Origin: Cytophagales bacterium
GTDB lineage: Bacteria; Bacteroidota; Bacteroidia; Cytophagales; Cyclobacteriaceae
Assembly: GCA_022360015.1 (NCBI GenBank)
Contig: JAKSDQ010000003.1
Coordinates: 186,001-250,000 of the forward strand
Reading direction: 5' to 3'
DNA: 64,000 nt
Position 1 is the stretch's first letter, and each line of letters opens with the position of its first letter. Below are positions 1 through 8,905 of this stretch, piece after piece. Both the position numbers and the translations under genes were made by a program. The notes beneath the pieces were generated by a model. It was not told the origin of the DNA and did no database searches. It was given only the letters and a program-made list of their open reading frames with translations.

Positions 1-1
1 T

Positions 2-460
2 CCCCATTATTTTGCACATATGGAAGAAATTGACCTTTGCTGGCGGTTAAAAAGGATGGGATTAAGGATATTTTACTGTGGAGAAAGCCAGGTTTATCAT
101 GTGGGAGGAGGCACCTTACCTAAAGCCAACCCCTTTAAAACGTATTTGAACTTCAGAAATAGCCTGATAACCCTTTATAAAAACTCCGCTGCCAGCGAAC
201 TTTTATGGAAAATACCGGCGCGATGGCTGCTGGATGTCGTGGCAGCCATTCGCTTTCTGGGTCAAACGTCTTTCAGGGACTTTTGGGCGGTTGTAAGGGC
301 CCATATGACTTTTTTGACACATATTCTAAGGATTGAAGGCCAAAGAAAGGCGGTGTTGAAGCTGGGAAAAACAATGCCGTTTCATGAAATGTATAAAGGA
401 TCTGTAGTGGCAGCTTATTTCCTGAAAAATGCAAAGATATTTTCGGATCTGAAGTTCTAG
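2..460 (+). CDS. Glycosyltransferase family 2, C-terminal part (5' end outside window)
   Basis: The reading frame is already open at base 2 and the first codons read PHYFAHMEEIDLCWRLK, the acidic E-E-D-x-x-W segment that closes the GT-A catalytic domain of family 2 rhamnosyltransferase-like enzymes. The internal ATG at position 20 is therefore not the real start. About 153 residues are visible; after the catalytic end comes a basic, hydrophobic tail, as in membrane-associated GT2 enzymes. The role is probably transfer of a sugar onto a cell-surface glycan; donor and acceptor cannot be told. The stop codon overlaps the end of the convergent pspC-like gene by 4 bp, so there is no room for a separate terminator. 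Confidence 0.85.
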   Translation, partial: PHYFAHMEEIDLCWRLKRMGLRIFYCGESQVYHVGGGTLPKANPFKTYLNFRNSLITLYKNSAASELLWKIPARWLLDVVAAIRFLGQTSFRDFWAVVRAHMTFLTHILRIEGQRKAVLKLGKTMPFHEMYKGSVVAAYFLKNAKIFSDLKF

Positions 461-675
461 AAATACCAGACGCGGTTGTTCCTTCTCCTCAGATGTTTTC
501 TGAAGTTAATGATAAAGGCGAGTGACAAATAAATAATAATTGGCGACCCGAAGGTTAAAAACGAAGCATAAATAAAAAATAATCTAATACTGGCAATAGG
601 TATTCTAAGTTTTTCTCCTAACTTCGTGCAAACGCCAAAAGCTTGTGACTCGAAGAAATATTGAATTTTCCGCAT
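457..675 (-). CDS. PspC domain protein
   Basis: This 72-residue protein consists of little more than one PspC domain: an N-terminal amphipathic part (residues 1-25, with the GVCTKLGEKLRI segment typical of the family) followed by a hydrophobic stretch at about 30-55 and a very basic C-terminus. PspC proteins are small inner-membrane proteins linked to envelope stress; in Bacteroidota they often stand alone without the other psp genes, as here. The Bacteroidota-type -7 box TATATTTG lies at 699-706 on the same strand, 24 bases before the ATG, which supports this start. The specific role is unknown. Confidence 0.8.
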   Translation of the reverse strand: MRKIQYFFESQAFGVCTKLGEKLRIPIASIRLFFIYASFLTFGSPIIIYLSLAFIINFRKHLRRRNNRVWYF

Positions 676-698
676 TGTATCTTTTAAAGAAAGATTTG

Positions 699-706
699 CA
701 AATATA
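699..706 (-). promoter_or_regulatory. Probable -7 promoter box of the PspC gene
   Basis: On the minus strand the bases read TATATTTG, a full match to the Bacteroidota -7 consensus TAnnTTTG. A transcript would begin near 692 with a short leader before the ATG at 675. No clear -33 TTTG is seen. Confidence 0.5.
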
Positions 707-759
707 ATAAAGAAAATGAGGAATTATTTCGACTTTTTAAAGATTTTTTCACTTATAAA

Positions 760-790
760 TTGCATTCGTAATTTTATAAATATAGTTTTG
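760..790 (+). promoter_or_regulatory. Probable promoter of the TPR lipoprotein gene
   Basis: A TTG at 760-762 stands 20 bases before TAGTTTTG at 783-790, matching the Bacteroidota -33/-7 pattern. Transcription would begin near 797, upstream of the ATG codons at 818 and 827. This excludes the more distant in-frame ATG at 716 as the start of the downstream protein. Confidence 0.6.
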
Positions 791-826
791 CACTTCGACA
801 CAACCAAAATTTTAAATATGACTTTT

Positions 827-2605
827 ATGAAAAAACTAGTTTATGCTTTATTCCTAGTAGGGGTTCTATCTTTTTCAGGCTGTTCGTTGAACCAAATGGT
901 GAAGATGGCTGACCAACAGCAACTAACCGTAACACCCTCCCCGCTAGAAGTTCATGCTGATACAGTAAATTTTGAAATGTCAGCAGCTTTACCGGTGAAG
1001 ATGCTGAAAAAAGGTAAAGTTTACACTGTTAACAATTTTTATGAATTTGGTGATCGTGAAATACAACCACAACCTACGAGTATAGAGTTCAAACAGGAGG
1101 ATTTTCCCAATGCAAATGAACAACAGCCCAGAATAAGCGAGAATTTCTCCTTCCCTTATGAGGATGCTATGCAATCAGGTAAACTTACGGTACAAGGTGT
1201 CGCTTCTGATCCAAGGAATAACAAATCAAAAGAAACTCCCAGGATGGATGTTGCCGAAGGAATTATTACCACTTCAAGATTAGCGCAAAATAGCTATTAT
1301 GCGGCGTATGCACCTCACGGTTATAACGATCAGGAAGAACTGATACCGACCAACGTTGATTTTTTCTTTTTGCAGGGAAGCCCGGTTTTAAGATATTCTG
1401 AAAGACGAAGTGACAGAGGCCAATTTTTCGACGCTTTTGTAGCTGAAAAAAATGTCACAAGAACGGTTACCATTACAGGTACTCACTCACCCGAAGGTGC
1501 TGAAAGGATTAACTCCCGGCTATCACAGCAGAGATCTGAAGCCATTGAGACTTTCTACCGCAGGCAAATGAGAAAATATGACTACAAAGGGATGGCTGAC
1601 TCCATCAACTTCATTCTTAAGCCTGTCGTGGAAGATTGGACTGAATTTAGATCTGAATTGGAAAATTACGATGGTATCTCCGGAGATCAGAAATCTGAAA
1701 TTTTGAATGTAATCAATGGCGCCGGCTCGTTTGAAGATAAAGAAGATGCGCTTCAAAGGTTAGGATCGTACAGAACCATTTTCAAAGATATCTATCCCAA
1801 ACTAAGAACCGCCCAAACAGAAATATTAACGGTTAAAGATAAAAAAACCAATGCCGAGATAGCTGTACTGGCCAAAAGTATTGTTAACGGTGGGGTAAGT
1901 TCCGATACGCTTTCAGATGAAGAGCTGAGCTTTGCTGCTACGTTAACCCCATCGCTAAGTGAGAAAGAACAAATTTATACCGCCGCTACCAAGAAAAATG
2001 ATAGTTGGCAGTCTCATAATAATCTGGGTGCTACCTACCTGGAAATGGCCATGAAAAACAACGGCGGCGGCAACCTGGATAAAGCGATTACACAATTCGA
2101 AATTTCCAACAAAAAGCAGGAAAATGCGCAAGCTTACGTGAATTTAGGTTCCGCTTATTTAATGCAGGGTAATGTTGCTAAAGCTTACGATGCTTTGAAA
2201 AAAGCCGAAGGCATGAGCCCTTCCAATGAAGACAGAAGGGGAATGAATGGCGTAAAAGGTGCTATCGAAATAAAGATGGCTAAATACGGTGATGCTGTTA
2301 GCAATCTCTCAAACGCTCCCGATAACCCTGTGAATCTCTTTAACAAAGGGTTGGCACAGATATTAAACGGAGATAACAGCAGCGCCCTGACCACCCTGGA
2401 GCAGGCGACTTCGGCAGATAACGACATGGCTCTTGCTTACTATGCAGCGGCCATTGCCAGCGCCAGGTCTGACAATGAATCGGGAGTAACAAGCAATCTT
2501 ACCAAAGCAGTTACTGCTGATGCCTCCCTGAAAGAAAAAGCGTTGACTGATCTTGAATTCAGGAATTACGCTTCTGGTGATGCTTTCAGAAATGCTATTA
2601 AATAA
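827..2605 (+). CDS. TPR-containing lipoprotein, OmpA/TPR type
   Basis: The protein has 592 residues from this start. A lipoprotein signal peptide ends in FSGC with the lipidated cysteine at residue 19; starting further upstream (716 or 818) would bury the signal. The middle part carries an OmpA-like segment with TITGTHSPEGAERINSRLSQ, which resembles the peptidoglycan-associated fold but is degenerate. From about residue 390 to 580 there are TPR units (NNLGATYLEMA, AYVNLGSAYLMQGNVAKAYDALKKAEG). It is probably an envelope lipoprotein, anchored by its N-terminus and perhaps contacting peptidoglycan. It stands alone with its own promoter and a strong terminator. The exact role is unknown; similar proteins are common in Cytophagales. 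Confidence 0.75.
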   Translation: MKKLVYALFLVGVLSFSGCSLNQMVKMADQQQLTVTPSPLEVHADTVNFEMSAALPVKMLKKGKVYTVNNFYEFGDREIQPQPTSIEFKQEDFPNANEQQPRISENFSFPYEDAMQSGKLTVQGVASDPRNNKSKETPRMDVAEGIITTSRLAQNSYYAAYAPHGYNDQEELIPTNVDFFFLQGSPVLRYSERRSDRGQFFDAFVAEKNVTRTVTITGTHSPEGAERINSRLSQQRSEAIETFYRRQMRKYDYKGMADSINFILKPVVEDWTEFRSELENYDGISGDQKSEILNVINGAGSFEDKEDALQRLGSYRTIFKDIYPKLRTAQTEILTVKDKKTNAEIAVLAKSIVNGGVSSDTLSDEELSFAATLTPSLSEKEQIYTAATKKNDSWQSHNNLGATYLEMAMKNNGGGNLDKAITQFEISNKKQENAQAYVNLGSAYLMQGNVAKAYDALKKAEGMSPSNEDRRGMNGVKGAIEIKMAKYGDAVSNLSNAPDNPVNLFNKGLAQILNGDNSSALTTLEQATSADNDMALAYYAAAIASARSDNESGVTSNLTKAVTADASLKEKALTDLEFRNYASGDAFRNAIK

Positions 2606-2626
2606 TTAACTAAAGTCTATATAAGG

Positions 2627-2654
2627 GCCCTCCTTAAAGGAGGGCTTTTTTTTT
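2627..2654 (+). terminator. Intrinsic terminator after the TPR lipoprotein gene
   Basis: The inverted repeat GCCCTCCTT/AAGGAGGGC (2627-2635 and 2637-2645) is followed by nine T residues. It ends the single-gene transcript of the lipoprotein and separates it from pdhB. Confidence 0.85.
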
Positions 2655-2685
2655 GCATTTATGGGCAATCTACCACTATTTCATT

Positions 2686-2715
2686 TTTGTAATTACAAAC
2701 ATTGTCCTATTTTTA
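2686..2715 (+). promoter_or_regulatory. Probable promoter of pdhB
   Basis: TTTG at 2686-2689, an 18-base spacer, and TATTTTTA at 2708-2715 (seven of eight matches to TAnnTTTG) lie just before the pdhB ATG at 2742. Confidence 0.45.
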
Positions 2716-2741
2716 CGGCGCTAAATTAACATTCAAGTATT

Positions 2742-3719
2742 ATGAGGGAATTACAATTCAGGCAGGCACTAGGCGAGGCCATGAGTGAAGAGATGAGAAG
2801 GGATCCGAAAATATTTTTAATGGGTGAAGAAGTGGCTGAATATAACGGTGCTTATAAGGTTAGTCAAGGTATGCTCGACGAGTTCGGGCCGGAAAGGGTG
2901 GTCGATACCCCCATCGCAGAACTTGGTTTTACAGGATTAGGCGTTGGGGCTGCCATGAATGGATTGCGTCCTATCATTGAATTTATGACATTCAATTTTT
3001 CGCTTGTTGCCATTGACCAGATCATTAACGGTGCCGCCAAGATGAAATCAATGTCAGGAGGACAGTTTAATGTTCCCATCGTTTTCAGGGGACCTACCGG
3101 CAACGCGGGAATGTTAAGCTCCCAGCACTCACAAAACTTTGAGAACTGGTACGCCAATACACCAGGTTTGAAAGTTGTGGTACCCTCTAACCCACATGAC
3201 GCTAAAGGATTATTAAAAGCCTCAATCCGTGATGATGATCCGGTCATTTTCATGGAGTCTGAACTCATGTATGCTGATAAGGGTGAGGTTCCCGAAGGAG
3301 AATATCTATTGCCCATAGGAGTGGCGGAAGTGAAAAAAGAAGGGAATGATGTCACCTTGGTTTCCTTCGGTAAAATGATGAAAGTGGCCCTGGAAGCAGC
3401 AGATCAACTGGCAAAGGAAGATATATCCTGTGAAGTGATCGACCTGCGTACGGTGAGGCCGATCGATTACGAAACTGTCATCAATTCCGTTAAAAAAACC
3501 AACCGGCTGGTGATTGTAGAAGAAGCCTGGCCGCTATCTTCGCTGGCAACTGACATAGCGTTTAACATACAAAAAGATGCGTTCGATTTCCTGGATGCCC
3601 CGGTTAAAAGGGTTAACAACATGGATGTACCCCTACCCTACGCCCCTACTTTAATCGAAGTAATCCTGCCCAACGTCAAGAGAACCATCGAAGCGGTAAA
3701 CTCTGTCTTGTACCGCTAA
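2742..3719 (+). CDS. pdhB: Pyruvate dehydrogenase E1 component, beta subunit
   Basis: This 325-residue protein has the usual length of an E1 beta subunit of 2-oxo acid dehydrogenase complexes. It starts with MRELQFRQALGEAM and has the family's GEEVAEYNGAYKVSQGM, the thiamine-pyrophosphate-side segment FMTFNFSLVAIDQIINGAAK, and the transketolase C-terminal domain with DLRTVRPID and VEEAWP. With the alpha subunit it decarboxylates pyruvate and passes the acetyl group to E2 in the cytoplasm. The alpha subunit and E2 are not in the window; the E3 gene lpdA lies at 34628. Bacteroidota often keep these genes apart. The tyrosine and proline pattern fits pyruvate rather than branched-chain substrate, but this is inference. 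Confidence 0.92.
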   Translation: MRELQFRQALGEAMSEEMRRDPKIFLMGEEVAEYNGAYKVSQGMLDEFGPERVVDTPIAELGFTGLGVGAAMNGLRPIIEFMTFNFSLVAIDQIINGAAKMKSMSGGQFNVPIVFRGPTGNAGMLSSQHSQNFENWYANTPGLKVVVPSNPHDAKGLLKASIRDDDPVIFMESELMYADKGEVPEGEYLLPIGVAEVKKEGNDVTLVSFGKMMKVALEAADQLAKEDISCEVIDLRTVRPIDYETVINSVKKTNRLVIVEEAWPLSSLATDIAFNIQKDAFDFLDAPVKRVNNMDVPLPYAPTLIEVILPNVKRTIEAVNSVLYR

Positions 3720-3743
3720 AATATTCCTTGTCATCTCCGTTTG

Positions 3744-3913
3744 GCGCAAGCGTATCGTGGGTGTTGCACAACATTTTCGACAAAATTCTTTGTGTCTTGG
3801 TGCCTTTTTGGTTAACCATTTTTCACCACGGAGGCACCAAGACACGGAGATTTTAGCAGAAGCAATGAGCAGGCAGGTGCTCAAGTCGTGCAATAGCCAC
3901 GGGACGCTTGCGC
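3744..3913. repeat. Dispersed palindromic repeat, copy 1 (MITE-like)
   Basis: The stretch between pdhB and ffh is bounded by imperfect 26-base terminal inverted repeats (3744-3769 and 3888-3913, five mismatches) that share GCGCAAGCGT and CGTGG. Inside is a second inverted repeat, TGTGTCTTGGTGCC against GGCACCAAGACAC. A diverged copy in the opposite orientation lies at about 51085-51244. Repeats that translate as TTEAQRHRE-like peptides are known to be scattered in many environmental bacterial genomes. No transposase is present. A 62-codon open frame across it (3757-3945) is not a gene. Confidence 0.7.
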
Positions 3914-3953
3914 TATTCGATAACAAACTAACCACAAAGATATGAAGATCCGG

Positions 3954-5285
3954 CTATCTGCTAAACGGATTCAAATTGGCTAACCCTCTTTTGCTTCCCC
4001 CCATTTTATTCATGGTTTTCATTAGCTTTCGCATATCATTGAACTGCTTCAATAAGTTATTTACCTGTTGAATAGAAGTACCACTTCCGTTCGCAATTCT
4101 TTTTCGCCGGCTTCCATTAATGATATCAGGATTTTCCCGCTCTTTGGCTGTCATTGATTTGATGATCGCCTCAATGGGTCTGAATGAGTCATCATCGATA
4201 TCCATTCCCTTCAAAGCCTTGTTCATACCAGGCAGCATACCCACCAAATCTTTAATATTTCCCATTTTTTTGATTTGTTCCAGTTGAGACAAAAAATCGT
4301 TAAAGTTAAACTGGTTTTTTCTGATTTTCTTGTTTAATCTTTTTGCCTCCTCTTCATCAAAACTTTGTTGTGCCCTCTCAACCAGGGAAATAACATCCCC
4401 CATACCCAATATCCGCTTCGCCATCCTGTCGGGATGAAAAACATCGAGGGCATCCATTTTTTCACCGGTGCTGATAAACTTAATAGGTTTATTCACAACA
4501 GTTTTTATCGACAATGCAGCACCCCCACGCGTATCGCCATCCAGTTTGGTCAACACTACGCCATCAAAATCAAGTCTTTCGTTAAAGGTCTTTGCCGTAT
4601 TAACCGCATCCTGTCCCGTCATGGAATCCACCACAAAAAGTGTCTCCGAAGGTTTCAGATGGTCCTTCAGCGTGGTGATTTCATTCATCATTTCCTCATC
4701 AATTGCCAAACGCCCCGCGGTATCCACAATGACTATCTTTTTGTTCCCGGCTTTGGCATGCGCTATGGCATTGCTGGCAATTTTAAGCGGGTCTTTATGG
4801 TCGGTTTCAGCATAAACCTCCACCCCAATCTGCTCTCCCAATACCTTTAACTGGTCAATAGCTGCCGGCCGGTATACATCACAGGCTGCCAGCAACACAT
4901 GCCGGCTTTGCTTCTTGAGCATACTGGCCAGTTTGCCGGAAAAGGTGGTTTTACCAGAGCCTTGTAAACCCGAAATCAGGATAACCGCAGGATCCCCCTT
5001 AATACTGATGTCAACCTTTTCACCACCCATCATGGCCGTCAACTCCTCATCGACAATTTTGGTAAGTAACTGACCGGGCGATACCGACATCAGTACCTGG
5101 CGCCCCAAGGCCTTTTGACGGATAGTATCAGTTACTTCCTTGGCTACCTTGTAGTTAACATCGGCATCAATCAGGGCCCTTCGAATTTCCTTCACCGTGG
5201 TAGCCACGTTTACTTCGGTAATGGACCCCTGCCCTTTCAGGGTTTTAAATGCTCTTTCCAGCTTTACACTAAGATTGTCAAACAT
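3954..5285 (-). CDS. ffh: Signal recognition particle protein Ffh
   Basis: Ffh is the SRP54-type GTPase that binds signal sequences and SRP RNA and delivers ribosomes to FtsY at the inner membrane. The 443 residues match the usual length. The order is a helical N domain (1-90), the G domain with GLQGSGKTT near residue 110, DTAGRLAIDEEM and TKLDGDTRGG, and a methionine-rich M domain from about 325 to the end (DLVGMLPGMNKALKGM, RKLMKTMNKMGG). The gene has its own TAATTTTG -7 box 61 bases upstream. It is single, with a repeat downstream rather than an obvious terminator. Confidence 0.97.
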   Translation of the reverse strand: MFDNLSVKLERAFKTLKGQGSITEVNVATTVKEIRRALIDADVNYKVAKEVTDTIRQKALGRQVLMSVSPGQLLTKIVDEELTAMMGGEKVDISIKGDPAVILISGLQGSGKTTFSGKLASMLKKQSRHVLLAACDVYRPAAIDQLKVLGEQIGVEVYAETDHKDPLKIASNAIAHAKAGNKKIVIVDTAGRLAIDEEMMNEITTLKDHLKPSETLFVVDSMTGQDAVNTAKTFNERLDFDGVVLTKLDGDTRGGAALSIKTVVNKPIKFISTGEKMDALDVFHPDRMAKRILGMGDVISLVERAQQSFDEEEAKRLNKKIRKNQFNFNDFLSQLEQIKKMGNIKDLVGMLPGMNKALKGMDIDDDSFRPIEAIIKSMTAKERENPDIINGSRRKRIANGSGTSIQQVNNLLKQFNDMRKLMKTMNKMGGSKRGLANLNPFSR

Positions 5286-5345
5286 AGTCTTGAATAAAAT
5301 TACCTGTTAATGAATCTGACCCATGAAGATTTAAATCAGAAACCA

Positions 5346-5353
5346 CAAAATTA
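5346..5353 (-). promoter_or_regulatory. Probable -7 promoter box of ffh
   Basis: On the minus strand the bases read TAATTTTG, a full TAnnTTTG match, placing a transcript start near 5339 and a leader of about 54 bases before the ffh ATG at 5285. Confidence 0.5.
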
Positions 5354-5426
5354 AGCAAATAAATCAATTATTAAATTGCATAATTAATCATATTAACGAA
5401 TAGTCTAAATTTTGTAATTTTATGCG

Positions 5427-5975
5427 ATGGCTTCCTCTATCGTTTCATTTTTTTGCTTTTGGCTAACACTGACTATTCCAGGACAGGATACGATTTATAT
5501 TACCAAAGCCGGAAAAGTCAACTTTAAATCCGATGCGCCGTTAGAATTGATTATCGGATTCAGCAGGAACCTGGCTGGCGTAATCAACGCTGACAAACAC
5601 ACGTTTGCTTTTACCATTCCCATCAATTCGTTTGATGGTTTTAACAGTGCTTTGCAAAAAGAGCACTTCAGAGAAAACTACCTTGAAACACACAAATATC
5701 CGGATGCTACCTTTCAGGGGAAGATGATTGAAATAATTGATCTTGAACAAACGGGTGAGTACGAAGTGCGGGCCAAAGGAAACCTGGACATCCACGGCGT
5801 GGTTCACGAAAGAATTATCAAGTGTCAATTGACAGTCAAGAACCAAGGCATCAGGGTTGCAACCCAATTCAGTGTTTATTTACAAGATCATAACATTCAA
5901 ATACCCAAGGTTGTTTATCAAAAAATTGCTGAAGAGATCACGGTAGAAGTAGAGGCTGAATTTGTGAAAAGATGA
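5427..5975 (+). CDS. YceI family protein, coupled to a two-component system
   Basis: The protein has 182 residues with a hydrophobic export signal (1-20) and then one YceI domain: TKAGKVNFKSDAPLE, LQKEHFRENYLETHKYPDATFQG, GNLDIHGVVHE and the closing beta strands. YceI proteins are secreted lipocalin-like barrels that bind long isoprenoid or other lipids in the periplasm. The stop codon overlaps the start of the next kinase by 4 bp (ATGA), so the two are translated together. A second YceI lies at 10723. The coupling suggests the barrel may affect or accompany the signal sensed by the kinase; that is inference. Confidence 0.85.
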   Translation: MASSIVSFFCFWLTLTIPGQDTIYITKAGKVNFKSDAPLELIIGFSRNLAGVINADKHTFAFTIPINSFDGFNSALQKEHFRENYLETHKYPDATFQGKMIEIIDLEQTGEYEVRAKGNLDIHGVVHERIIKCQLTVKNQGIRVATQFSVYLQDHNIQIPKVVYQKIAEEITVEVEAEFVKR

Positions 5976-8905
5976 ATAACATATCTTCACAAAGGGTAAC
6001 AAATTCTTTTCGCGGCAAATGGTTCGGTATTTTGCTTTTCGCCTTGATCCTACGCTGCCCTGCCACCGCTCAAAAGCTATGGGTCAAAGAGCTGCCATTC
6101 AAAAAAGAACACGAAGGAGTCAACATCAACAAAATATACCAGGACAGCTCAGGGCTGTTATGGCTGGGTACGACCGACGGCCTGTTTCGCTATGATGGAA
6201 ACTCTTTTACCCGGTATCTGCTTTCCGAATCCGGCGGCAATGTGGTGACCAGTATTTACCAGGACCGTAAACAGCATTTATGGGTGGGCTATCAAAGCGG
6301 CAGCATAGCGATTTTGGCAGATCAGCATCTGCAGTGGTTAAACCAAAAAGACAGTCTTCGAGTGGCACCTGTTACCGATATCCTGGAAGACAAAGATGGC
6401 ATTATCTGGATCTCAACATATGGTGAAGGTATATTTTACCGGAAAAACGGAGAATTTGTGAATATCAACCTGGAAGACGGCCTCACAGATAATTTTATTT
6501 ATGTCATGGTTGAAGATAAAAAGGGACGCAAATGGGCGGGTACAGACAGGGGAATCGGTATCTGTCACCTGGAAAATGGTATACCGAAGATACGCACGAT
6601 CAACGTTGAGGATGGCCTGAAAGACAACATTGTCAAAACCATCACCTCAGACGGCGACGGTGACCTGTTCATCGGCCTGTATGAAAACGGCTTCTGCAAA
6701 TATGATATTGAACGAGAAGCTATCATAAATACCGATTACCCATCCTGGTCTTACGGACCGATCAATCACGTTGAAGTAATAAAAAAGAACGAAATCTGGC
6801 TCGCCACAGAACGGGAAGGGGTGTTTGCTTATAATTTCGATAATGGAGGCCTGTACCGGGTGATAGAATCCAATAAATTTAAAAACGCCAAGGTGTTGTC
6901 TCTATTGAAAGATAGGCAGGGAGGCATATGGTTCAGTGACAACTTCTCCACGCTGAAAATGACTGATCCCAGGTTTGAGTTTCACGTCGACTTTAACCGG
7001 AGCCTGCAGGAAATCAACTCGTTTGCCACTGACACGCAGGGAAATATATGGTACGCCAGCGATATGGGCATCAATAAATATGATCCCAACAAGCCAGGCA
7101 ACAAGGTTACGCACTTTCGTATTCCCCAATTGCCTGATCCGGGTAAAGTCATCAGTACCTACCTCGATGACTATGGATTTTTATGGCTCGGCACCTATGA
7201 GCACGGGGTTTTCCGTTTTGATCCCATCACAGGCATATTAACCAACCTCAACGAATCCCATGGTCTTGTGAACAATAACGTATTATCAATCAACGGCTAT
7301 CAATCCGATATCTGGTTTGCGACATTGGGAGGGGTATCGAGGTGCCGCTTAACCAATCCCCGAAACCCGGCAGAATTCTCATTCAAATTCCAAAACTTCG
7401 ATGAAGAAGACGGCCTGGGCACCATTTACATTTATCAGGTATTTATTGACTCCAGGGGAAGGGCATGGTTTGCTACCCATGGAAAAGGGATCACAGTCTT
7501 TGACAATGAAACCATCAAACACTTCGGAGCTATCGATGATTTGTCAAGTAATGTCATTTATTCAGTGGCAGAAGACGCTCACGGAAACATGTGGTTCAGT
7601 ACGGCAAATGGCGAATTGTACCAGTATAACAACGATAAATTTGAAGATCATACCCGGGCGATAGGCCCCAAGAAAAAATCAATTTTAAGTTTAATTGGGG
7701 ACAGATACGGCAATCTTATCATAGTTTTTGCGGATGGCATGGGCCTGCTGGATAATAAGTCGACATACCATGACCTTAAAAGCAGTCTGGGAACCAGTAT
7801 TACCGACAACCCGCTGAATGCAGTGGATTTGGATGTACACGGTAACATTTGGATCTCCACCCAAAAAGGCCTGATCAAATTTGATCAATACAAAAACCCG
7901 GATGAAATAGGCCATACCACGTTTATTGAGCACGTGGCCATTTTCTTTGAAAAAGTCGAGGTTAACCCCGGCGAAAGATTTCTTTATGATCAAAACCACT
8001 TGACATTTTACTGCCGCAGTACCTTATACCGCCATCTGGAAGAAATATCCTATGAATACATGCTCGAGGGCTTTGACCTGGACTGGAATGTTTCTAAGGA
8101 TTATCATTTTACATATCCTAAATTGCCGCCCGGAGATTATAGTTTTAAGGTAAAAACCAGGCTGAGCAGTCAGGCGTATGAATCAAACCTCGCCAGGTTT
8201 GACTTCACCATTGTCGCTCCACTGTGGCAAAGACCATGGTTTTATTTAAGCGTAATATGTGGATTAGCAATAGGCTTGTTTTATTATATAAAAGCCCGGG
8301 AAAAAAGGTTGAAGCAATCTGAAAGAATGCAAAAAGATATCATAGAGTTTCAATTTCAAACCTTAAAAAGCCAGGTAAATCCACATTTTCTTTTTAATAG
8401 CTTCAATACCCTGATAGCCATTATTGAAGAAAACCAGGAACTGGCAGTAGATTACGTCTCAAAGCTATCTGACTTTTTTCGTCACGTCTTAACTTACAGG
8501 GACAAACAAATCATTACTTTAAAAGAGGAGTTAAAGTTGATGAATGATTATTTTTTCCTGCAACAAAAGAGGTATGGTAACAACTTCAGCATTGAGGTAA
8601 ACATTAGTGAAAAAGCAAAAAAAACATTTATACCACCGTTAACCCTTCAATTACTTACCGAAAATGCGTTGAAACATAATGTTGTGTCTAAAAAAAAGAA
8701 CTTAACTATTGAGATTTTCGACCGGGGTGAAGAACTTTACGTTAAAAATAACTTAAACCCTAAAAATCCGGATTCCGGATCCACCGGTTTTGGGTTGGAA
8801 AATATTAAAAACAGGTACCTGCTATTATCAAATAAACAAATTGAAGTTTACCGATCTGATTCCTATTTTTCAGTTATCGTTCCTTTGTTAACTAAAATTG
8901 CATGA
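5972..8905 (+). CDS. Sensor histidine kinase, two-component-regulator propeller and LytS-type kinase
   Basis: The 977-residue protein has a signal peptide, a long array of Reg_prop blades (residues about 40-650, repeats of the type DSSGLLWLGTTDGLFRYDG), a Y_Y_Y domain near 674-737 (YEYMLEGFDLDWN), one membrane span near 755-772, and a cytoplasmic His_kinase domain with NPHFLFNS (histidine near 805) and an ATP-binding end (GFGLENIKNRY). There is no fused receiver or HTH, unlike the hybrid sensors of polysaccharide loci. It overlaps YceI upstream and the LytTR regulator downstream by 4 bp each, making a three-gene unit. It probably senses an extracytoplasmic ligand and phosphorylates the next protein. 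Confidence 0.9.
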   Translation: MNNISSQRVTNSFRGKWFGILLFALILRCPATAQKLWVKELPFKKEHEGVNINKIYQDSSGLLWLGTTDGLFRYDGNSFTRYLLSESGGNVVTSIYQDRKQHLWVGYQSGSIAILADQHLQWLNQKDSLRVAPVTDILEDKDGIIWISTYGEGIFYRKNGEFVNINLEDGLTDNFIYVMVEDKKGRKWAGTDRGIGICHLENGIPKIRTINVEDGLKDNIVKTITSDGDGDLFIGLYENGFCKYDIEREAIINTDYPSWSYGPINHVEVIKKNEIWLATEREGVFAYNFDNGGLYRVIESNKFKNAKVLSLLKDRQGGIWFSDNFSTLKMTDPRFEFHVDFNRSLQEINSFATDTQGNIWYASDMGINKYDPNKPGNKVTHFRIPQLPDPGKVISTYLDDYGFLWLGTYEHGVFRFDPITGILTNLNESHGLVNNNVLSINGYQSDIWFATLGGVSRCRLTNPRNPAEFSFKFQNFDEEDGLGTIYIYQVFIDSRGRAWFATHGKGITVFDNETIKHFGAIDDLSSNVIYSVAEDAHGNMWFSTANGELYQYNNDKFEDHTRAIGPKKKSILSLIGDRYGNLIIVFADGMGLLDNKSTYHDLKSSLGTSITDNPLNAVDLDVHGNIWISTQKGLIKFDQYKNPDEIGHTTFIEHVAIFFEKVEVNPGERFLYDQNHLTFYCRSTLYRHLEEISYEYMLEGFDLDWNVSKDYHFTYPKLPPGDYSFKVKTRLSSQAYESNLARFDFTIVAPLWQRPWFYLSVICGLAIGLFYYIKAREKRLKQSERMQKDIIEFQFQTLKSQVNPHFLFNSFNTLIAIIEENQELAVDYVSKLSDFFRHVLTYRDKQIITLKEELKLMNDYFFLQQKRYGNNFSIEVNISEKAKKTFIPPLTLQLLTENALKHNVVSKKKNLTIEIFDRGEELYVKNNLNPKNPDSGSTGFGLENIKNRYLLLSNKQIEVYRSDSYFSVIVPLLTKIA

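Noticed and set aside
716-826. Upstream ATG at 716 as start of the TPR lipoprotein
   Set aside because: It would put 37 residues before the lipoprotein signal, and the probable promoter at 760-790 lies inside it.
3757-3945. 62-codon plus-strand open frame between pdhB and ffh
   Set aside because: It lies across the dispersed palindromic repeat and its translation is that of the repeat, with no protein-like features.
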